Notes: a model not told the origin generated them from the sequence alone. Counted from the stretch's first letter, positions 48,627-57,964 are shown. The stretch: 64,000 bases of DNA from Burkholderia anthina (GCF_001547525.1 NZ_LNJP01000004.1:186001-250000); one strand, 5' to 3'. A program made the numbers and translations.

Positions 48627-51600
48627 ATGGATTTCTCCCGCTTCTTCATCGACCGCCCGATTTTCGCGGTCGTGCTGTCGATCGTCATTTTCGCGATCGG
48701 CCTGATCTCGATCCCGATGCTGCCGGCCGGCGAATATCCCGAAGTCGTGCCGCCGAGCGTCGTCGTGCGTGCGACGTACCCGGGCGCGAACCCGAAGGAA
48801 ATCGCCGAGTCGGTCGCCGAACCGCTGGAAGAGGCGATCAACGGCGTCGAAGGCATCATGTACATGAAGTCGGTCGCCGGGTCGGACGGCAGCCTGCAGG
48901 TCGTCGTCACGTTCCTGCAGGGCGTCGATCCCGACACGGCCGCCGTGCGCGTGCAGAACCGCGTGAGTCAGGCGCTGTCGCGCCTGCCCGACGAGGTCCG
49001 CCAGTACGGCGTGACCACGCAGAAGCAGTCGCCCACGCCGCTGATGTACGTGAGCCTCTATTCGCCGGACAACAGCCGCGATTCGCTGTACCTGCGCAAC
49101 TACCTGACGCTGAACGTGAAGGACGAGTTGTCGCGGCTGACCGGCATCGGCGACGTTGGCGTGTACGGCTCGGGCGATTACGCGATGCGGCTGTGGCTCG
49201 ACCCGAACCGGCTCGCATCGCGCGGCCTGACCGCGAGCGACGTGATCGCGGCCGTGCGCGAGCAGAACGTGCAGGTGTCGGCCGGCCAGCTCGGCGCGGA
49301 GCCGTCGCCGAAGAAGAACGACTTTCTCGTGTCGATCAACGTGCGCGGCCGCCTGCGCACGGTGCAGGAATTCAGCGACATCGTGCTGCGCAACGGCGAC
49401 GACGGGCAGGTCGTGAAGCTGTCCGACGTCGCGCGCATCGAGCTCGGCGCGGGCGACTACACGCTGCGCTCGTATTTCAACGACAAGCATTCGGCCGTGG
49501 TCGGCATCTTCCTGTCGCCGGGCGCGAACGCGCTCGACGTCGCGAAGGCCGTGTATGCGAAGCTCGACGAGCTGTCGAAGCGTTTCCCGCCCGGCGTCGC
49601 GTACCGCCCGGTGTGGGACCCGACGGTGTTCGTGCGCGAATCGATCCGCGCGGTGCAGCACACGCTGATCGAGGCCGTGGTGCTGGTCGTGCTCGTCGTG
49701 ATCCTGTTCCTGCAGACGTGGCGCGCGTCGATCATTCCGCTCGTCGCGGTGCCGGTATCGGTGGTCGGCACGTTCGCGTGGCTCTATCTGCTCGGCTATT
49801 CGATCAACACGCTGACGCTGTTCGGGCTCGTGCTCGCGATCGGGATCGTCGTCGACGATGCGATCGTCGTGGTCGAGAACGTCGAGCGCAACATCGCGCA
49901 AGGGTTGAGCCCGCGCGATGCCGCGCACCAGGCGATGCGCGAGGTGTCGGGGCCGATCGTCGCGATCGCGCTCGTGCTGTGCGCGGTGTTCGTGCCGATG
50001 GCGTTCATGTCGGGCGTCACCGGCCAGTTCTACAAGCAGTTCGCGGTGACGATCGCGATCTCGACGGTGATCTCCGCGATCAACTCGCTGACGCTGTCGC
50101 CCGCGCTCGCCGCGAAGCTGCTGCGTCCGCACGGCGCGCCGAAGGATGCGCTGACGCGCGCGCTCGACCGCGCATTCGGCTGGTTGTTTCATCCGTTCAA
50201 CCGCTTCTTCGAGCGCAGCGCCGATCGCTATCACGGCGTCGTCGCGCGCACGCTGAAGCGGCGCGGCGTGGTGTTCGCGGTTTATGCGGCGCTGCTCGCG
50301 GCGACCGCGCTGCTGTTCGACGCGGTGCCGGGCGGTTTCATCCCGGTGCAGGACAAGCTGTACCTGTTCGCGGGCGCGAAGCTGCCGGAAGGCGCGTCGC
50401 TCGCGCGCACCAGCGCGGTGACCGAGCAGATGACGAAGATCGCGCTCGGTACCGACGGCGTCGAGATGGTGCCGGCGTTCGCCGGGCTGAATGCGCTGCA
50501 GGGCGTGAACACGCCGAACATCACGAACTCCTACGTGATCCTCAAGCCGTTCGACCAGCGTCACCGCAGCGCCGCGCGGATCAACGCGGACCTGAACGCG
50601 CGCTTCGCGGCGATTGGCGGCGGCATCACGTATGCCCTGATGCCGCCGCCGATCCAGGGCCTGGGCAACGGCTCCGGGTACGCGCTGTATCTGGAGGATC
50701 GCGGCGGCCTCGGCTACGGCGAATTGCAGAAGGCGCTCGCCGCGTTCCAGGCCGCGGTCGCGAAGACGCCGGGGATGAGCTATCCCGTCAGCTCGTACCA
50801 GGCGAACATCCCGCAGCTCGAGGTGAAGGTCGACCGGCTGAAGGCGAAGGCGCAGGGCGTCGCGCTGACCGATCTGTTCAATACGTTGCAGGTGTATCTC
50901 GGCTCGATGTACGTGAACGACTTCAACGTGTTCGGCCGCGTATATCGCGTGATGGCGCAGGCGGATGCCGGCCACCGGCAGACGGCCGCCGACATCGCGA
51001 ACCTGCGCACACGCAACGCGAAGGGCGAGATGGTGCCGATCGGCTCGATGGTGACGGTCGGGCCCGCGTACGGCCCCGATCCGGTCGTGCGCTACAACGG
51101 CTATCCGGCCGCCGACCTCATCGGCGATGCCGACCCGAAGACGATGTCGTCGTCGCAGGCGATCGCGAAGCTGCAGCAGATCGCGAAGGACGTGCTGCCG
51201 CCGGGCATCACGCTCGAATGGACCGACCTCAGCTACCAGCAGGTCACGCAGAGCAACGCGGCGATCGTCGTGTTCCCGCTGGCCGTGATGCTCGTGTTCC
51301 TGGTGCTCGCGTCGCTGTACGAGAGCTGGACGCTGCCGCTCGCGGTGATCCTGATCGTGCCCGTGTGCATGTGCGCGGCGCTGTTCGGCGTGTGGCTGTC
51401 CGGCGGCGACAACAACGTGTTCGTGCAGGTCGGTCTCGTCGTGCTGATGGGGCTGGCGTGCAAGAACGCGATCCTGATCGTCGAATTCGCGCGCGAGCTC
51501 GAGATCCAGGGCAAGGGTGTGGTCGAGGCGGCGCTCGAAGCGTGCAAGCTGCGGTTGCGTCCGATCGTGATGACGTCGGTCGCGTTCATCGCGGGCTCGG

Positions 51601-51800
51601 TGCCGCTGCTGATCGGCAGCGGCGCGGGCAGCGAGGTGCGGGCGGCCACCGGCGTCACCGTGTTCGCCGGGATGCTGGGCGTCACGCTGTTCGGGCTGTT
51701 CCTGACGCCCGTGTTCTACGTGGCGATCCGCAAGCTCGCGGGCGGCACGCCGGCCGTCTGGAGCGAACAGCATGGCACCCTCGAAGGAGAAAACCGATGA
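48627..51800 (+). CDS. RND multidrug efflux pump (HAE1/AcrB-type)
   Basis: A 1057-aa, 12-helix proton-driven pump. N-terminal FSRFFIDRPIFAVVLSIVIF, two large periplasmic loops, and the proton-relay Asp-Asp in TM4 (IGIVVDDAIVVVENVERN, ~residues 405-422), with the matching Lys in TM10 (GLACKNAILIVEFA). Length is close to AcrB (1049). Start 48627 gives the family N-terminus. Expected to expel redox-active or other drugs since SoxR controls it. Its stop overlaps the outer-membrane gene start by 4 bases. Confidence 0.95.
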   Translation: MDFSRFFIDRPIFAVVLSIVIFAIGLISIPMLPAGEYPEVVPPSVVVRATYPGANPKEIAESVAEPLEEAINGVEGIMYMKSVAGSDGSLQVVVTFLQGVDPDTAAVRVQNRVSQALSRLPDEVRQYGVTTQKQSPTPLMYVSLYSPDNSRDSLYLRNYLTLNVKDELSRLTGIGDVGVYGSGDYAMRLWLDPNRLASRGLTASDVIAAVREQNVQVSAGQLGAEPSPKKNDFLVSINVRGRLRTVQEFSDIVLRNGDDGQVVKLSDVARIELGAGDYTLRSYFNDKHSAVVGIFLSPGANALDVAKAVYAKLDELSKRFPPGVAYRPVWDPTVFVRESIRAVQHTLIEAVVLVVLVVILFLQTWRASIIPLVAVPVSVVGTFAWLYLLGYSINTLTLFGLVLAIGIVVDDAIVVVENVERNIAQGLSPRDAAHQAMREVSGPIVAIALVLCAVFVPMAFMSGVTGQFYKQFAVTIAISTVISAINSLTLSPALAAKLLRPHGAPKDALTRALDRAFGWLFHPFNRFFERSADRYHGVVARTLKRRGVVFAVYAALLAATALLFDAVPGGFIPVQDKLYLFAGAKLPEGASLARTSAVTEQMTKIALGTDGVEMVPAFAGLNALQGVNTPNITNSYVILKPFDQRHRSAARINADLNARFAAIGGGITYALMPPPIQGLGNGSGYALYLEDRGGLGYGELQKALAAFQAAVAKTPGMSYPVSSYQANIPQLEVKVDRLKAKAQGVALTDLFNTLQVYLGSMYVNDFNVFGRVYRVMAQADAGHRQTAADIANLRTRNAKGEMVPIGSMVTVGPAYGPDPVVRYNGYPAADLIGDADPKTMSSSQAIAKLQQIAKDVLPPGITLEWTDLSYQQVTQSNAAIVVFPLAVMLVFLVLASLYESWTLPLAVILIVPVCMCAALFGVWLSGGDNNVFVQVGLVVLMGLACKNAILIVEFARELEIQGKGVVEAALEACKLRLRPIVMTSVAFIAGSVPLLIGSGAGSEVRAATGVTVFAGMLGVTLFGLFLTPVFYVAIRKLAGGTPAVWSEQHGTLEGENR

Positions 51801-53320
51801 GCGCCGCTTTCCGTCTTTCCGCGCTCGCGATGTCGGTGACGCTTGCCGCATGCGCGGTCGGCCCCGATTTCAAACGACCGGATACGGCCACGGCCGCGCG
51901 GTTCGCGCGCGATGCGCATCCGGCGACGCAGCGCGATGCGGCGCCGGCCGATACATGGTCCGATACACGGCCCGATATGCCGCCCGACGCATCGGCGGCG
52001 GCCGATGCCGCGTTCTGGCGCGGTTTCGGCGATCCGGCGCTGACGCAGTTGATCGACGCGGCGCTCGCGGCGAACCAGGATCTGCAGGTGGCCGTATCGC
52101 GCTACGACGCGGCGAATGCGTTGCTGTCGCAGGCGACGTTCGACCGCTATCCGACAATCACCGCGAGCGGCCGGATCGGCCATCAGTTGATGAGCAAGGA
52201 CCAGGCGTTCGGCGCGCCGCGCAGCCAGCGCGATGCGCCGACGTCGAGCGTGGGCGTCAATGCCGCGTGGGAACTCGACCTGTTCGGCCGCGTGCGGCGC
52301 TCGATCGAATCGCAGCGCGCGGAAACGGCCGCCAGCGCGGCCGACGTGCGCGCGGTGCGCGTCGCGATCGCGGGGGAGGTCGCGAGCACGTACGTCGAAC
52401 TGCGAGGCTCGCAGGAACGGTTGCGGATCGCGCGCGAGAACGCCGACAACCAGAAGCAGACGCTTGCGCTGATCAATGCGCGCGTCGGCGCGGGGCGCGG
52501 CTCCGAACTCGATGCGGCGCGAGCGCGTGCGCAGTACGAATCGACGACGTCGCGGATCGCCGTGTACGAAGCCGCGATCGGCGTCGACGAGCATCGGCTC
52601 GCGGTGCTGACCGGGCAGACGCCGGATGCGTTGATCGGCCGGTTCGACCCGCCGAAGACGGCCGCACCGGTGCCGCTGCCGGCGCTCGCGGCCGACATCG
52701 ATCCCGGCACGCCAGGCGACTTGCTGCGCCGCCGCCCCGATGTCGCGGCCGCCGAGGCGCGGCTGCATGCGGCGACCGCGCGCGTCGGCGTCGCGACGGC
52801 CGACCTGTTTCCGCGCTTCACGCTGTCGGGGCTGCTCGGCAGCGCGACGAGCAGCTACGGGTTCTTCCGCGCGGGCAGCGACACGAACCTGATCGCGCTC
52901 GGCATCGACTGGTCGTTCCTCGACGTCGGCCGCGTGCGCGCGCGGATCGCCGCGAGCGACGCGGAGGCCGCCGGCCAGCTTGCGCAGTACCGGCAGACCG
53001 TGCTCGGCGCGCTGGAGGAAACCGAGAACGCACTGCTGCGCGTCGCGCGCACGCGTGACGAGACCGCCCATCTCGTGCGCGCGGCCGACGACAGCGCGCG
53101 CGCCGCGCAGCTTGCGCAGGCGCGCTTCTCGGCGGGCGCGATCGACTACTACGAAGTGCTCGACGCGCAACGGACGCTGCTGCAGGCGCAGGACGCGGCG
53201 GCCGACGGGCGGATGCGCAGCGCGGCATCGACGGTCGCGCTGTACAAGGCGCTCGCGGGCGGCTGGCCGTCGGGTACGGGGCGGGGCGAACAAGGCCCGC
53301 TTGCTCAGTCGGAGAAGTAG
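51797..53320 (+). CDS. RND efflux outer-membrane channel lipoprotein (NodT/OprM type)
   Basis: A 507-aa TolC-family channel. Signal with lipobox LAAC (~16-19) followed by AVGPDFKRP, typical of NodT-type OM lipoproteins. Two repeats of OEP domain: VNAAWELDLFGRVRRSIESQ in the first, LLRRRPDVAAAEARLHAATA and LGIDWSFLDVGRVRARI in the second. An Asp/Pro-rich insertion with imperfect TWSDTRPDMPPD repeats follows the N-terminus. Completes the tripartite pump; coupled to the pump gene by an ATGA overlap. Confidence 0.93.
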   Translation: MSAAFRLSALAMSVTLAACAVGPDFKRPDTATAARFARDAHPATQRDAAPADTWSDTRPDMPPDASAAADAAFWRGFGDPALTQLIDAALAANQDLQVAVSRYDAANALLSQATFDRYPTITASGRIGHQLMSKDQAFGAPRSQRDAPTSSVGVNAAWELDLFGRVRRSIESQRAETAASAADVRAVRVAIAGEVASTYVELRGSQERLRIARENADNQKQTLALINARVGAGRGSELDAARARAQYESTTSRIAVYEAAIGVDEHRLAVLTGQTPDALIGRFDPPKTAAPVPLPALAADIDPGTPGDLLRRRPDVAAAEARLHAATARVGVATADLFPRFTLSGLLGSATSSYGFFRAGSDTNLIALGIDWSFLDVGRVRARIAASDAEAAGQLAQYRQTVLGALEETENALLRVARTRDETAHLVRAADDSARAAQLAQARFSAGAIDYYEVLDAQRTLLQAQDAAADGRMRSAASTVALYKALAGGWPSGTGRGEQGPLAQSEK

Positions 53321-53445
53321 CGCGAACAGTGCGGCGCGGCGATCGTAGCGTCGCGTCGCTCCGCGCGAAGCAACGCGCAGCGATCGGCGAGCAAGGCGGC
53401 CATTGCAATCGCATGAAAGGGTCATCGTTCTCGCGGTAAAATTTG

Positions 53446-53459
53446 ATTGCAAATGCAAT
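53446..53459. promoter_or_regulatory. MarR operator upstream of marR-like gene
   Basis: ATTGCA-AA-TGCAAT, perfect 6-2-6 palindrome, 22 bases before the MarR start codon. The same arms occur twice before the glutathione transferase gene. Confidence 0.7.
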
Positions 53460-53481
53460 TAAGAGAGAGGAACGACCTGAC

Positions 53482-53937
53482 ATGAGCGCAACCGAACCCG
53501 ATCTGTGGTTCTCGTTCGTCCGCGCGCACCGGACGATGATTCGCGAGATCGAGCGTCGCCTCGCGGCGGCGTCCCTGCCCGCATACGCGTGGTACGACGC
53601 ACTGTGGGGGCTCGAAAGCGGGCCCGACGGCACGCGCCGCATGCACGAACTGGCCGATGTGCTGGCGATCGAGCGCTACAACCTGACGCGGCTCATCGAC
53701 CGGCTCGAACAGGAGGGGCTCGTCACGCGCACGCGTTCGGCGGACGACGGCCGCGCCGCGTTCGCGAGCATCACCGCCAAGGGGCGGACGCTGCGCAAAA
53801 AGATGTGGAAGGTCTACCAGTCGACGGTCGCCGAGCTTTTTCTCGACCAGTTCACCGGCAAGGAGCGGGCGGCGATGGCCGTTGCGCTCGATCGCGCGGC
53901 CGCTGCCGCGCGCGACGCGGCAGCCGGAGTGAAGTAA
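53482..53937 (+). CDS. MarR-family regulator
   Basis: A 151-aa winged-helix repressor: helix LWFSFVRAHRTMIREIERRL, recognition helix LADVLAIERYNLTRLIDRLE, and wing TRTRSADDGRAAFASITAKG. ATG 53482 is preferred over the in-frame 53443 because the operator palindrome lies between them. It probably autorepresses at 53446-53459 and represses the downstream glutathione transferase gene at 54153-54181. Ligand unknown; no cysteine sensor is evident. Confidence 0.9.
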   Translation: MSATEPDLWFSFVRAHRTMIREIERRLAAASLPAYAWYDALWGLESGPDGTRRMHELADVLAIERYNLTRLIDRLEQEGLVTRTRSADDGRAAFASITAKGRTLRKKMWKVYQSTVAELFLDQFTGKERAAMAVALDRAAAAARDAAAGVK

Positions 53938-54009
53938 CGGTATCCGGCACACGGAGCGGCCGCGCGCCGCCCATCGAGCGCGGCCGCCGGCCGGCCATGC
54001 GGCACGAGC

Positions 54010-54051
54010 CGCCGCGTCGTCAGCCGTTCGAGGCGGGCTGACGACGCGGCG
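54010..54051. other. Long perfect hairpin between marR and the glutathione transferase gene
   Basis: A 16-bp arm, CGCCGCGTCGTCAGCC (54010-54025), pairs perfectly with 54036-54051 around a 10-base loop. No T run follows on either strand. It could end the marR transcript with Rho or be a structured leader; a gene remnant is less likely. Confidence 0.6.
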
Positions 54052-54152
54052 CGGCAGGTGTCGGGCGCCGCACGGGCGGACCAGGCCGCGCCATCTGCAT
54101 GTCCCTCCTTCGAGTACTGGCATGTCGCCGGCATCGCCGGTTTCGGCATAGG

Positions 54153-54181
54153 ATTGCAATTGCAACGATTGCAGTTGCAAT
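54153..54181. promoter_or_regulatory. Tandem MarR operators upstream of the glutathione transferase gene
   Basis: ATTGCA-AT-TGCAAC (54153-54166) and ATTGCA-GT-TGCAAT (54168-54181), 15 bases centre to centre, match the site before marR. They end 23 bases before the GST start codon. Confidence 0.7.
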
Positions 54182-54204
54182 GCTAACTGATGACAAGGAC
54201 CGAC

Positions 54205-54852
54205 ATGACCTCGACGCACTCCCTCACGTTCTATACAGCCGACACGCCGAACGGGCACAAGATCGCGATCTACCTGGAAGAGGCCGGGCTTGCCCACGAC
54301 CGCGTGCAGGTGAACCTGTCCGCCGGCGAGCAGCGCAGCGCGGCGTATCTCGCGATCAATCCGAACGGCAAGATCCCGGCCATCGTCGACCACGACACGG
54401 GGCTGGCCGTATTCGAATCCGGCGCGATCCTCGGCTATCTCGCCGAGAAGACGGGCTGCCTGCAGCCTGAAACGCTGGCCGAGCGCACGGCGGTCCAGCA
54501 ATGGCTGCATGTCCAGATCGGCGGGATCGGGCCGATGCTCGGTCAGCTGTGGTGGTTCCTGCACGCCTCGAAGACGGGCAATGCGGAAGCGATCGACCGC
54601 TACCGGAAGGAGGCGCTGCGTCTCTACGGCGTCGTGAACGGCCGCTTGTCGGAATCGGCGTATCTCGCGTCGTCGCGGTATTCGATCGCCGACATTGCCG
54701 CGTTCCCGTGGCTGCGCACGGCGGCCGAGCTGGATCTCGACCTTGCCGGCTTTCCGCACGTCGAGCGCTGGCTCGCCGAGATCGCCGCGCGGCCGGCCGT
54801 TCAGCGCGGCCTGAGCGCATGCCGGGTGCCGACGGCCGAGGCGGCGCACTGA
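54205..54852 (+). CDS. Glutathione transferase, nu-class (YfcG/YghU-like)
   Basis: A 215-aa GST. The N-terminal thioredoxin-like domain has YTADTPNGHKIAIYLEEAGL (TPNGxK is the nu-class active-site motif), NPNGKIPAIVD (cis-Pro loop) and FESGAILGYLAEKTG. The C-terminal helical domain includes GGIGPMLGQLWWFLH and SIADIAAFPWLR. Nu-class enzymes have disulfide-bond reductase and peroxidase activity with bound glutathione. ATG 54205 has AAGGA upstream; 54190 is an alternative. Under likely MarR control. Confidence 0.92.
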   Translation: MTSTHSLTFYTADTPNGHKIAIYLEEAGLAHDRVQVNLSAGEQRSAAYLAINPNGKIPAIVDHDTGLAVFESGAILGYLAEKTGCLQPETLAERTAVQQWLHVQIGGIGPMLGQLWWFLHASKTGNAEAIDRYRKEALRLYGVVNGRLSESAYLASSRYSIADIAAFPWLRTAAELDLDLAGFPHVERWLAEIAARPAVQRGLSACRVPTAEAAH

Positions 54853-55143
54853 CGTCACATCGCCGGCGCTGCCTGGGCCGTGATCGCACCAAGGCGTGCG
54901 CTTCGTGTGGTTCAGACGGATGAGCCCGTCGCACGCGGGCGGCGGGCAGGGCCGTGTGGTGCGGCGCCCCGACGCGCTGCGCGCCCGATGTAGCGGCCGC
55001 CCGGGCGGGACGGCGACCCATCGGCGCAGGCGGTATCGCGGGTATCGGGCGAGCCGATGATCAGCATCGCGTCCGGCGGCCTACCGCGGCCGTCGCCTGG
55101 TCTTTACGCTGGCGCGATCATCCACTCTGTCCGGAAGGTCGCC

Positions 55144-56394
55144 ATGTCCCGGCTCGACTACAAGTTGCTCGGCCCCTGCTTGCTCGCCATCGCGCTCGAC
55201 GCGATGGGGTTCGGCCTCGTTTATCCGATGATGTCCGCCATTTTCAGCGATCCGCACGCGGGCATCCTGCCGGCCGACGCCGGCGTGCACGTGCGCAATT
55301 TCTATCTCGGCCTCGGCTACGGGATCTATCCGCTGTGCATGTTCTTCGGCTCGTCGCTGATGGGCGAACTGTCCGATCGCTACGGCCGCCGCCGGATCCT
55401 GCTGCTGTGCGTGTTCGGCCTCGCGGCCGGCTACGCGATGATGGCGGCCGGTGCGTCGCATGCCGGCGTCGCGCTGCTGCTGGCCGGGCGCGGGCTCACG
55501 GGCTTGATGGCCGGCTGCCAGGGCATCGCGCAGGCGGCCATCACCGATCTCAGCACGCCCGAGACGAAGGCGTACAACATGAGCATCATGTCGCTCGCGT
55601 TCAGCGCGGGCGTGATCGTCGGCCCGGTGCTCGGCGGCGTGACGTCCGACCGGACGATCTCGCCGCTGTTCGACTACGGCACGCCGTTCGCACTGGTCGC
55701 CGCGTTGTCGCTGATCTGCGCGTGCTGGACCTGGGCGTCGTATCGCGATTCCGCGGCGCCGCGCGGCGACACGCGCATCGATCCGTTGTTGCCGCTGCGG
55801 ATCATCCGGGAAGCCGCGCGGCAGCGCGACGTCGCATTCCTGTCGGTGGTGTTCTTCCTGATGCAGGTCGGCTACGGGCTCTACCTGCAGACCGTCATGC
55901 TGCTGTTGCAGGCGAAATTCGGTTACACGAGCGCGCGGCTCGGGTTGTTCAGCGGCGTGATCGGCATCTGCTTCGTGTTCGGCCTGTTGTGCGTCGTGCG
56001 GCTGATGCTGCGCGTGTGGCGCGTGATCGATATCGCGAAGACGGGCCTGCTCGTGGCCGGCCTTGGCCAGATCCTGTCCGCGCTGTTCCCGCATGAACCG
56101 GTGCTGTGGACGCTCGCGATGGTCGTCGGCTGCTTCGATATGGTTGCGTACACGACGATGTATACGGCGTTTTCCGACGCCGTCAGCGACGATCGGCAGG
56201 GCTGGGCGCTCGGCGTCGCGGGCTCGGTGATGGCGGTCGCGTGGGTCGTGACGGGCGCGCTGACGAATCTGCTGCCGGTATTCGGCGAAATCGGATTGCT
56301 GCTGATCGGCGGCGCGGGTTTCCTGTTCAGCTTCGCGATGATGGTGGCGTACGGCCGTACGCGGCCGGGCGCGCGAACGGCCGTGTTGTCGTAG
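55144..56394 (+). CDS. MFS transporter, DHA1 (TetA/Bcr-like) exporter
   Basis: A 416-aa protein with about 12 helices. TM1 LAIALDAMGFGLVYPMMSAI, motif A GELSDRYGRRRILLLCVFGL, and TM5 motif C-like SLAFSAGVIVGPVLGG identify a drug:H+ antiporter-1. The start at 55144 gives the family N-terminus; upstream in-frame extension to 55057 is not coding-like. No partner gene or adjacent regulator on its strand (291-base gap upstream shows nothing). Substrate unknown. Confidence 0.87.
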   Translation: MSRLDYKLLGPCLLAIALDAMGFGLVYPMMSAIFSDPHAGILPADAGVHVRNFYLGLGYGIYPLCMFFGSSLMGELSDRYGRRRILLLCVFGLAAGYAMMAAGASHAGVALLLAGRGLTGLMAGCQGIAQAAITDLSTPETKAYNMSIMSLAFSAGVIVGPVLGGVTSDRTISPLFDYGTPFALVAALSLICACWTWASYRDSAAPRGDTRIDPLLPLRIIREAARQRDVAFLSVVFFLMQVGYGLYLQTVMLLLQAKFGYTSARLGLFSGVIGICFVFGLLCVVRLMLRVWRVIDIAKTGLLVAGLGQILSALFPHEPVLWTLAMVVGCFDMVAYTTMYTAFSDAVSDDRQGWALGVAGSVMAVAWVVTGALTNLLPVFGEIGLLLIGGAGFLFSFAMMVAYGRTRPGARTAVLS

Positions 56395-56554
56395 GGGGGG
56401 GGCTGTCGTGGGCCGCGCGACGTTGGCCCGCTCCTGTCGAACGGGGCCCCGTGCGTGGTCGTCGCGCAACTTCGCACGGCCCGACACCGGCGCGGCGGAC
56501 GCGGTCCGGGCCGCGTCCCAGCCGCCTGGCATCGCGACGCGCCGGCGCGATGCC

Positions 56555-57031
56555 TCAGAACATGGTGTTCCGGTTCGCCGACGTTTCCGGCACCGGCTGG
56601 ATCACGTCCCAATGTTCGACGATCTTGCCGTCCTTCACGCGGAAGATGTCGACCACCGCTTCGCCGCGATCGCCCGGGCGCTCGGTCGCATGCACGTGCA
56701 GGTACACCAGATCCCCGTCGGCCGCGCTGCGGACGATGCGTGCGCGTGACGCCGGATTCTTCTGGAACGCGCCGACGAAGTACGACACGAACGGCTTCTT
56801 GCCGTCCGGCACGTGCGGGTTGTGCTGTTTGTAGTCGTCCGCGACGACGGCGGCGGCCTCGAGCGCTTCGTGCCGGTTGAAGAAGCGGTCGTAGAACGTC
56901 AGCACGAGCTGGCGGTTGGCTTCCTCGGCCGCCAGGTCGCGCGTGGCCGGGCCGGTGGCCAGCGCGGCCGTCGATGCGGCCAGCAGAACGACTGCGGCAA
57001 CGGCGTGAACGGGGGAGCGAAACGATGACAT
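56555..57031 (-). CDS. Exported SnoaL/NTF2-like protein
   Basis: A 158-aa protein with a signal peptide (cleavage near ALA-TG, residue ~26) and a SnoaL-type fold: EANRQLVLTFYDRFFNRHEA, then DDYKQHNPHVPDGK and the C-terminal VVDIFRVKDGKIVEHWDVIQ. Such proteins range from polyketide cyclases to binding proteins of unknown ligand; export to the periplasm is unusual but recurrent in Burkholderia. Divergent from an HxlR regulator, which probably controls it. Confidence 0.85.
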   Translation of the reverse strand: MSSFRSPVHAVAAVVLLAASTAALATGPATRDLAAEEANRQLVLTFYDRFFNRHEALEAAAVVADDYKQHNPHVPDGKKPFVSYFVGAFQKNPASRARIVRSAADGDLVYLHVHATERPGDRGEAVVDIFRVKDGKIVEHWDVIQPVPETSANRNTMF

Positions 57032-57355
57032 GTAGCGTTTTCCTGGTCTGACGATGCATGGAGGGAGGCGCGACTCGGGCGGCGCTGAACGCGCTGGCCG
57101 GCGAGCGATCGAGCCGTGGCCGCGCGATGCATCCCGTATCGGCATGAACGATTCGCCGACAAGACCACGAGATGCCGCTGCCGATAGTGCGCGATATCGT
57201 CATGCTTCGTTGAACTGGCGAATCCGGACGACGGGCAGGCGGCTGTCGGGCCGATCGAATGGTACAGTTGCCGCGAACCCGTCACAAGAAGTCACCGCGG
57301 TGTGAACAGGTCACGCCGCGGTGACTGTGTACCGCCCGTGAAAGAGAATTCCGTC
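57032..57355. promoter_or_regulatory. Divergent region with two HxlR-type dyads at 57293-57325
   Basis: CACCGCGGTG (57293-57302, perfect palindrome, within GTCACCGCGGTGTGA) and GTCAC-GCCGCG-GTGAC (57310-57325) lie side by side, 31 bases before the HxlR start. Both contain GTCAC/GTGAC-type arms and a third GTCAC at 57281, so the regulator may bind several half-sites. The remaining sequence to 57032 holds no gene I can support. Confidence 0.55.
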
Positions 57356-57742
57356 ATGCCGCTGCCGTCCGCCGACGAATCCGTCGATCTCGATCAGCCG
57401 TGCCCGATCCGCGATGTGCTGGACCGCATCGGCGACCAGTGGAGCCTGCTCGTGCTCGAGGCGCTGTCGGGCGGAACGATGCGCTTCAACGAACTCGGCC
57501 GTACGATCGGCGATGTGTCGAACCAGATGCTGTCGCGTACGCTGAAGCGGCTGGAGCAGGATGGCTTCGTCAGCCGCACGCTGTTCGCCGAAGTGCCGCC
57601 GCGGGTCGAATATGCGTTGACCGACCTCGGGCGGTCGTTCCTGACACCGATGCACGCGATGATCCGGTGGGCCGATGAACATCATCGTGCGATCCGCGCG
57701 GCGCGCCGTCGTGCGCGCGAGTCGGAAGAGGGCGTGAGGTGA
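57356..57742 (+). CDS. HxlR-family regulator
   Basis: A 128-aa winged-helix regulator: DQPCPIRDVLDRIGDQWSLL is the family signature (Cys16 conserved, and a redox or electrophile sensor in homologues such as HypR/YodB), MRFNELGRTIGDVSNQMLSR the recognition helix and PRVEYALTDLGRSF the wing. ATG 57356 is used; an in-frame start at 57302 would include the dyads. Probably controls the divergent SnoaL-like gene. Confidence 0.9.
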   Translation: MPLPSADESVDLDQPCPIRDVLDRIGDQWSLLVLEALSGGTMRFNELGRTIGDVSNQMLSRTLKRLEQDGFVSRTLFAEVPPRVEYALTDLGRSFLTPMHAMIRWADEHHRAIRAARRRARESEEGVR

Positions 57743-57964
57743 GCGTGGTACGTGGCGAATGAGCGGGGCGCGGTGAAGCGTGGCGGATGCACTTGCATCG
57801 TCACGAAATCACTTCGCGATCCAAAAGATGTAGTCGAAATGGATAGCCCGACGATATGTTGCCGGGCACCCGCTGCCGTCGCGCATGATTCCGTGGCGCG
57901 GACGGCGCCGGCTCGCGCGCGCCGTTCCGCTCGGAACCTTCATCGGCCGGAGCCGGGCTGCTGT

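Noticed and set aside
49193-51796. Long upstream extension of the outer-membrane channel frame
   Set aside because: Overlaps the pump gene in another frame; true start at 51797 has SD, signal peptide and lipobox.
48330-51851. 1173-codon open frame on the minus strand
   Set aside because: It is the mirror of the RND pump gene; low-complexity Arg/His/Asp-rich composition, no start signal. A high-GC codon-bias artefact.
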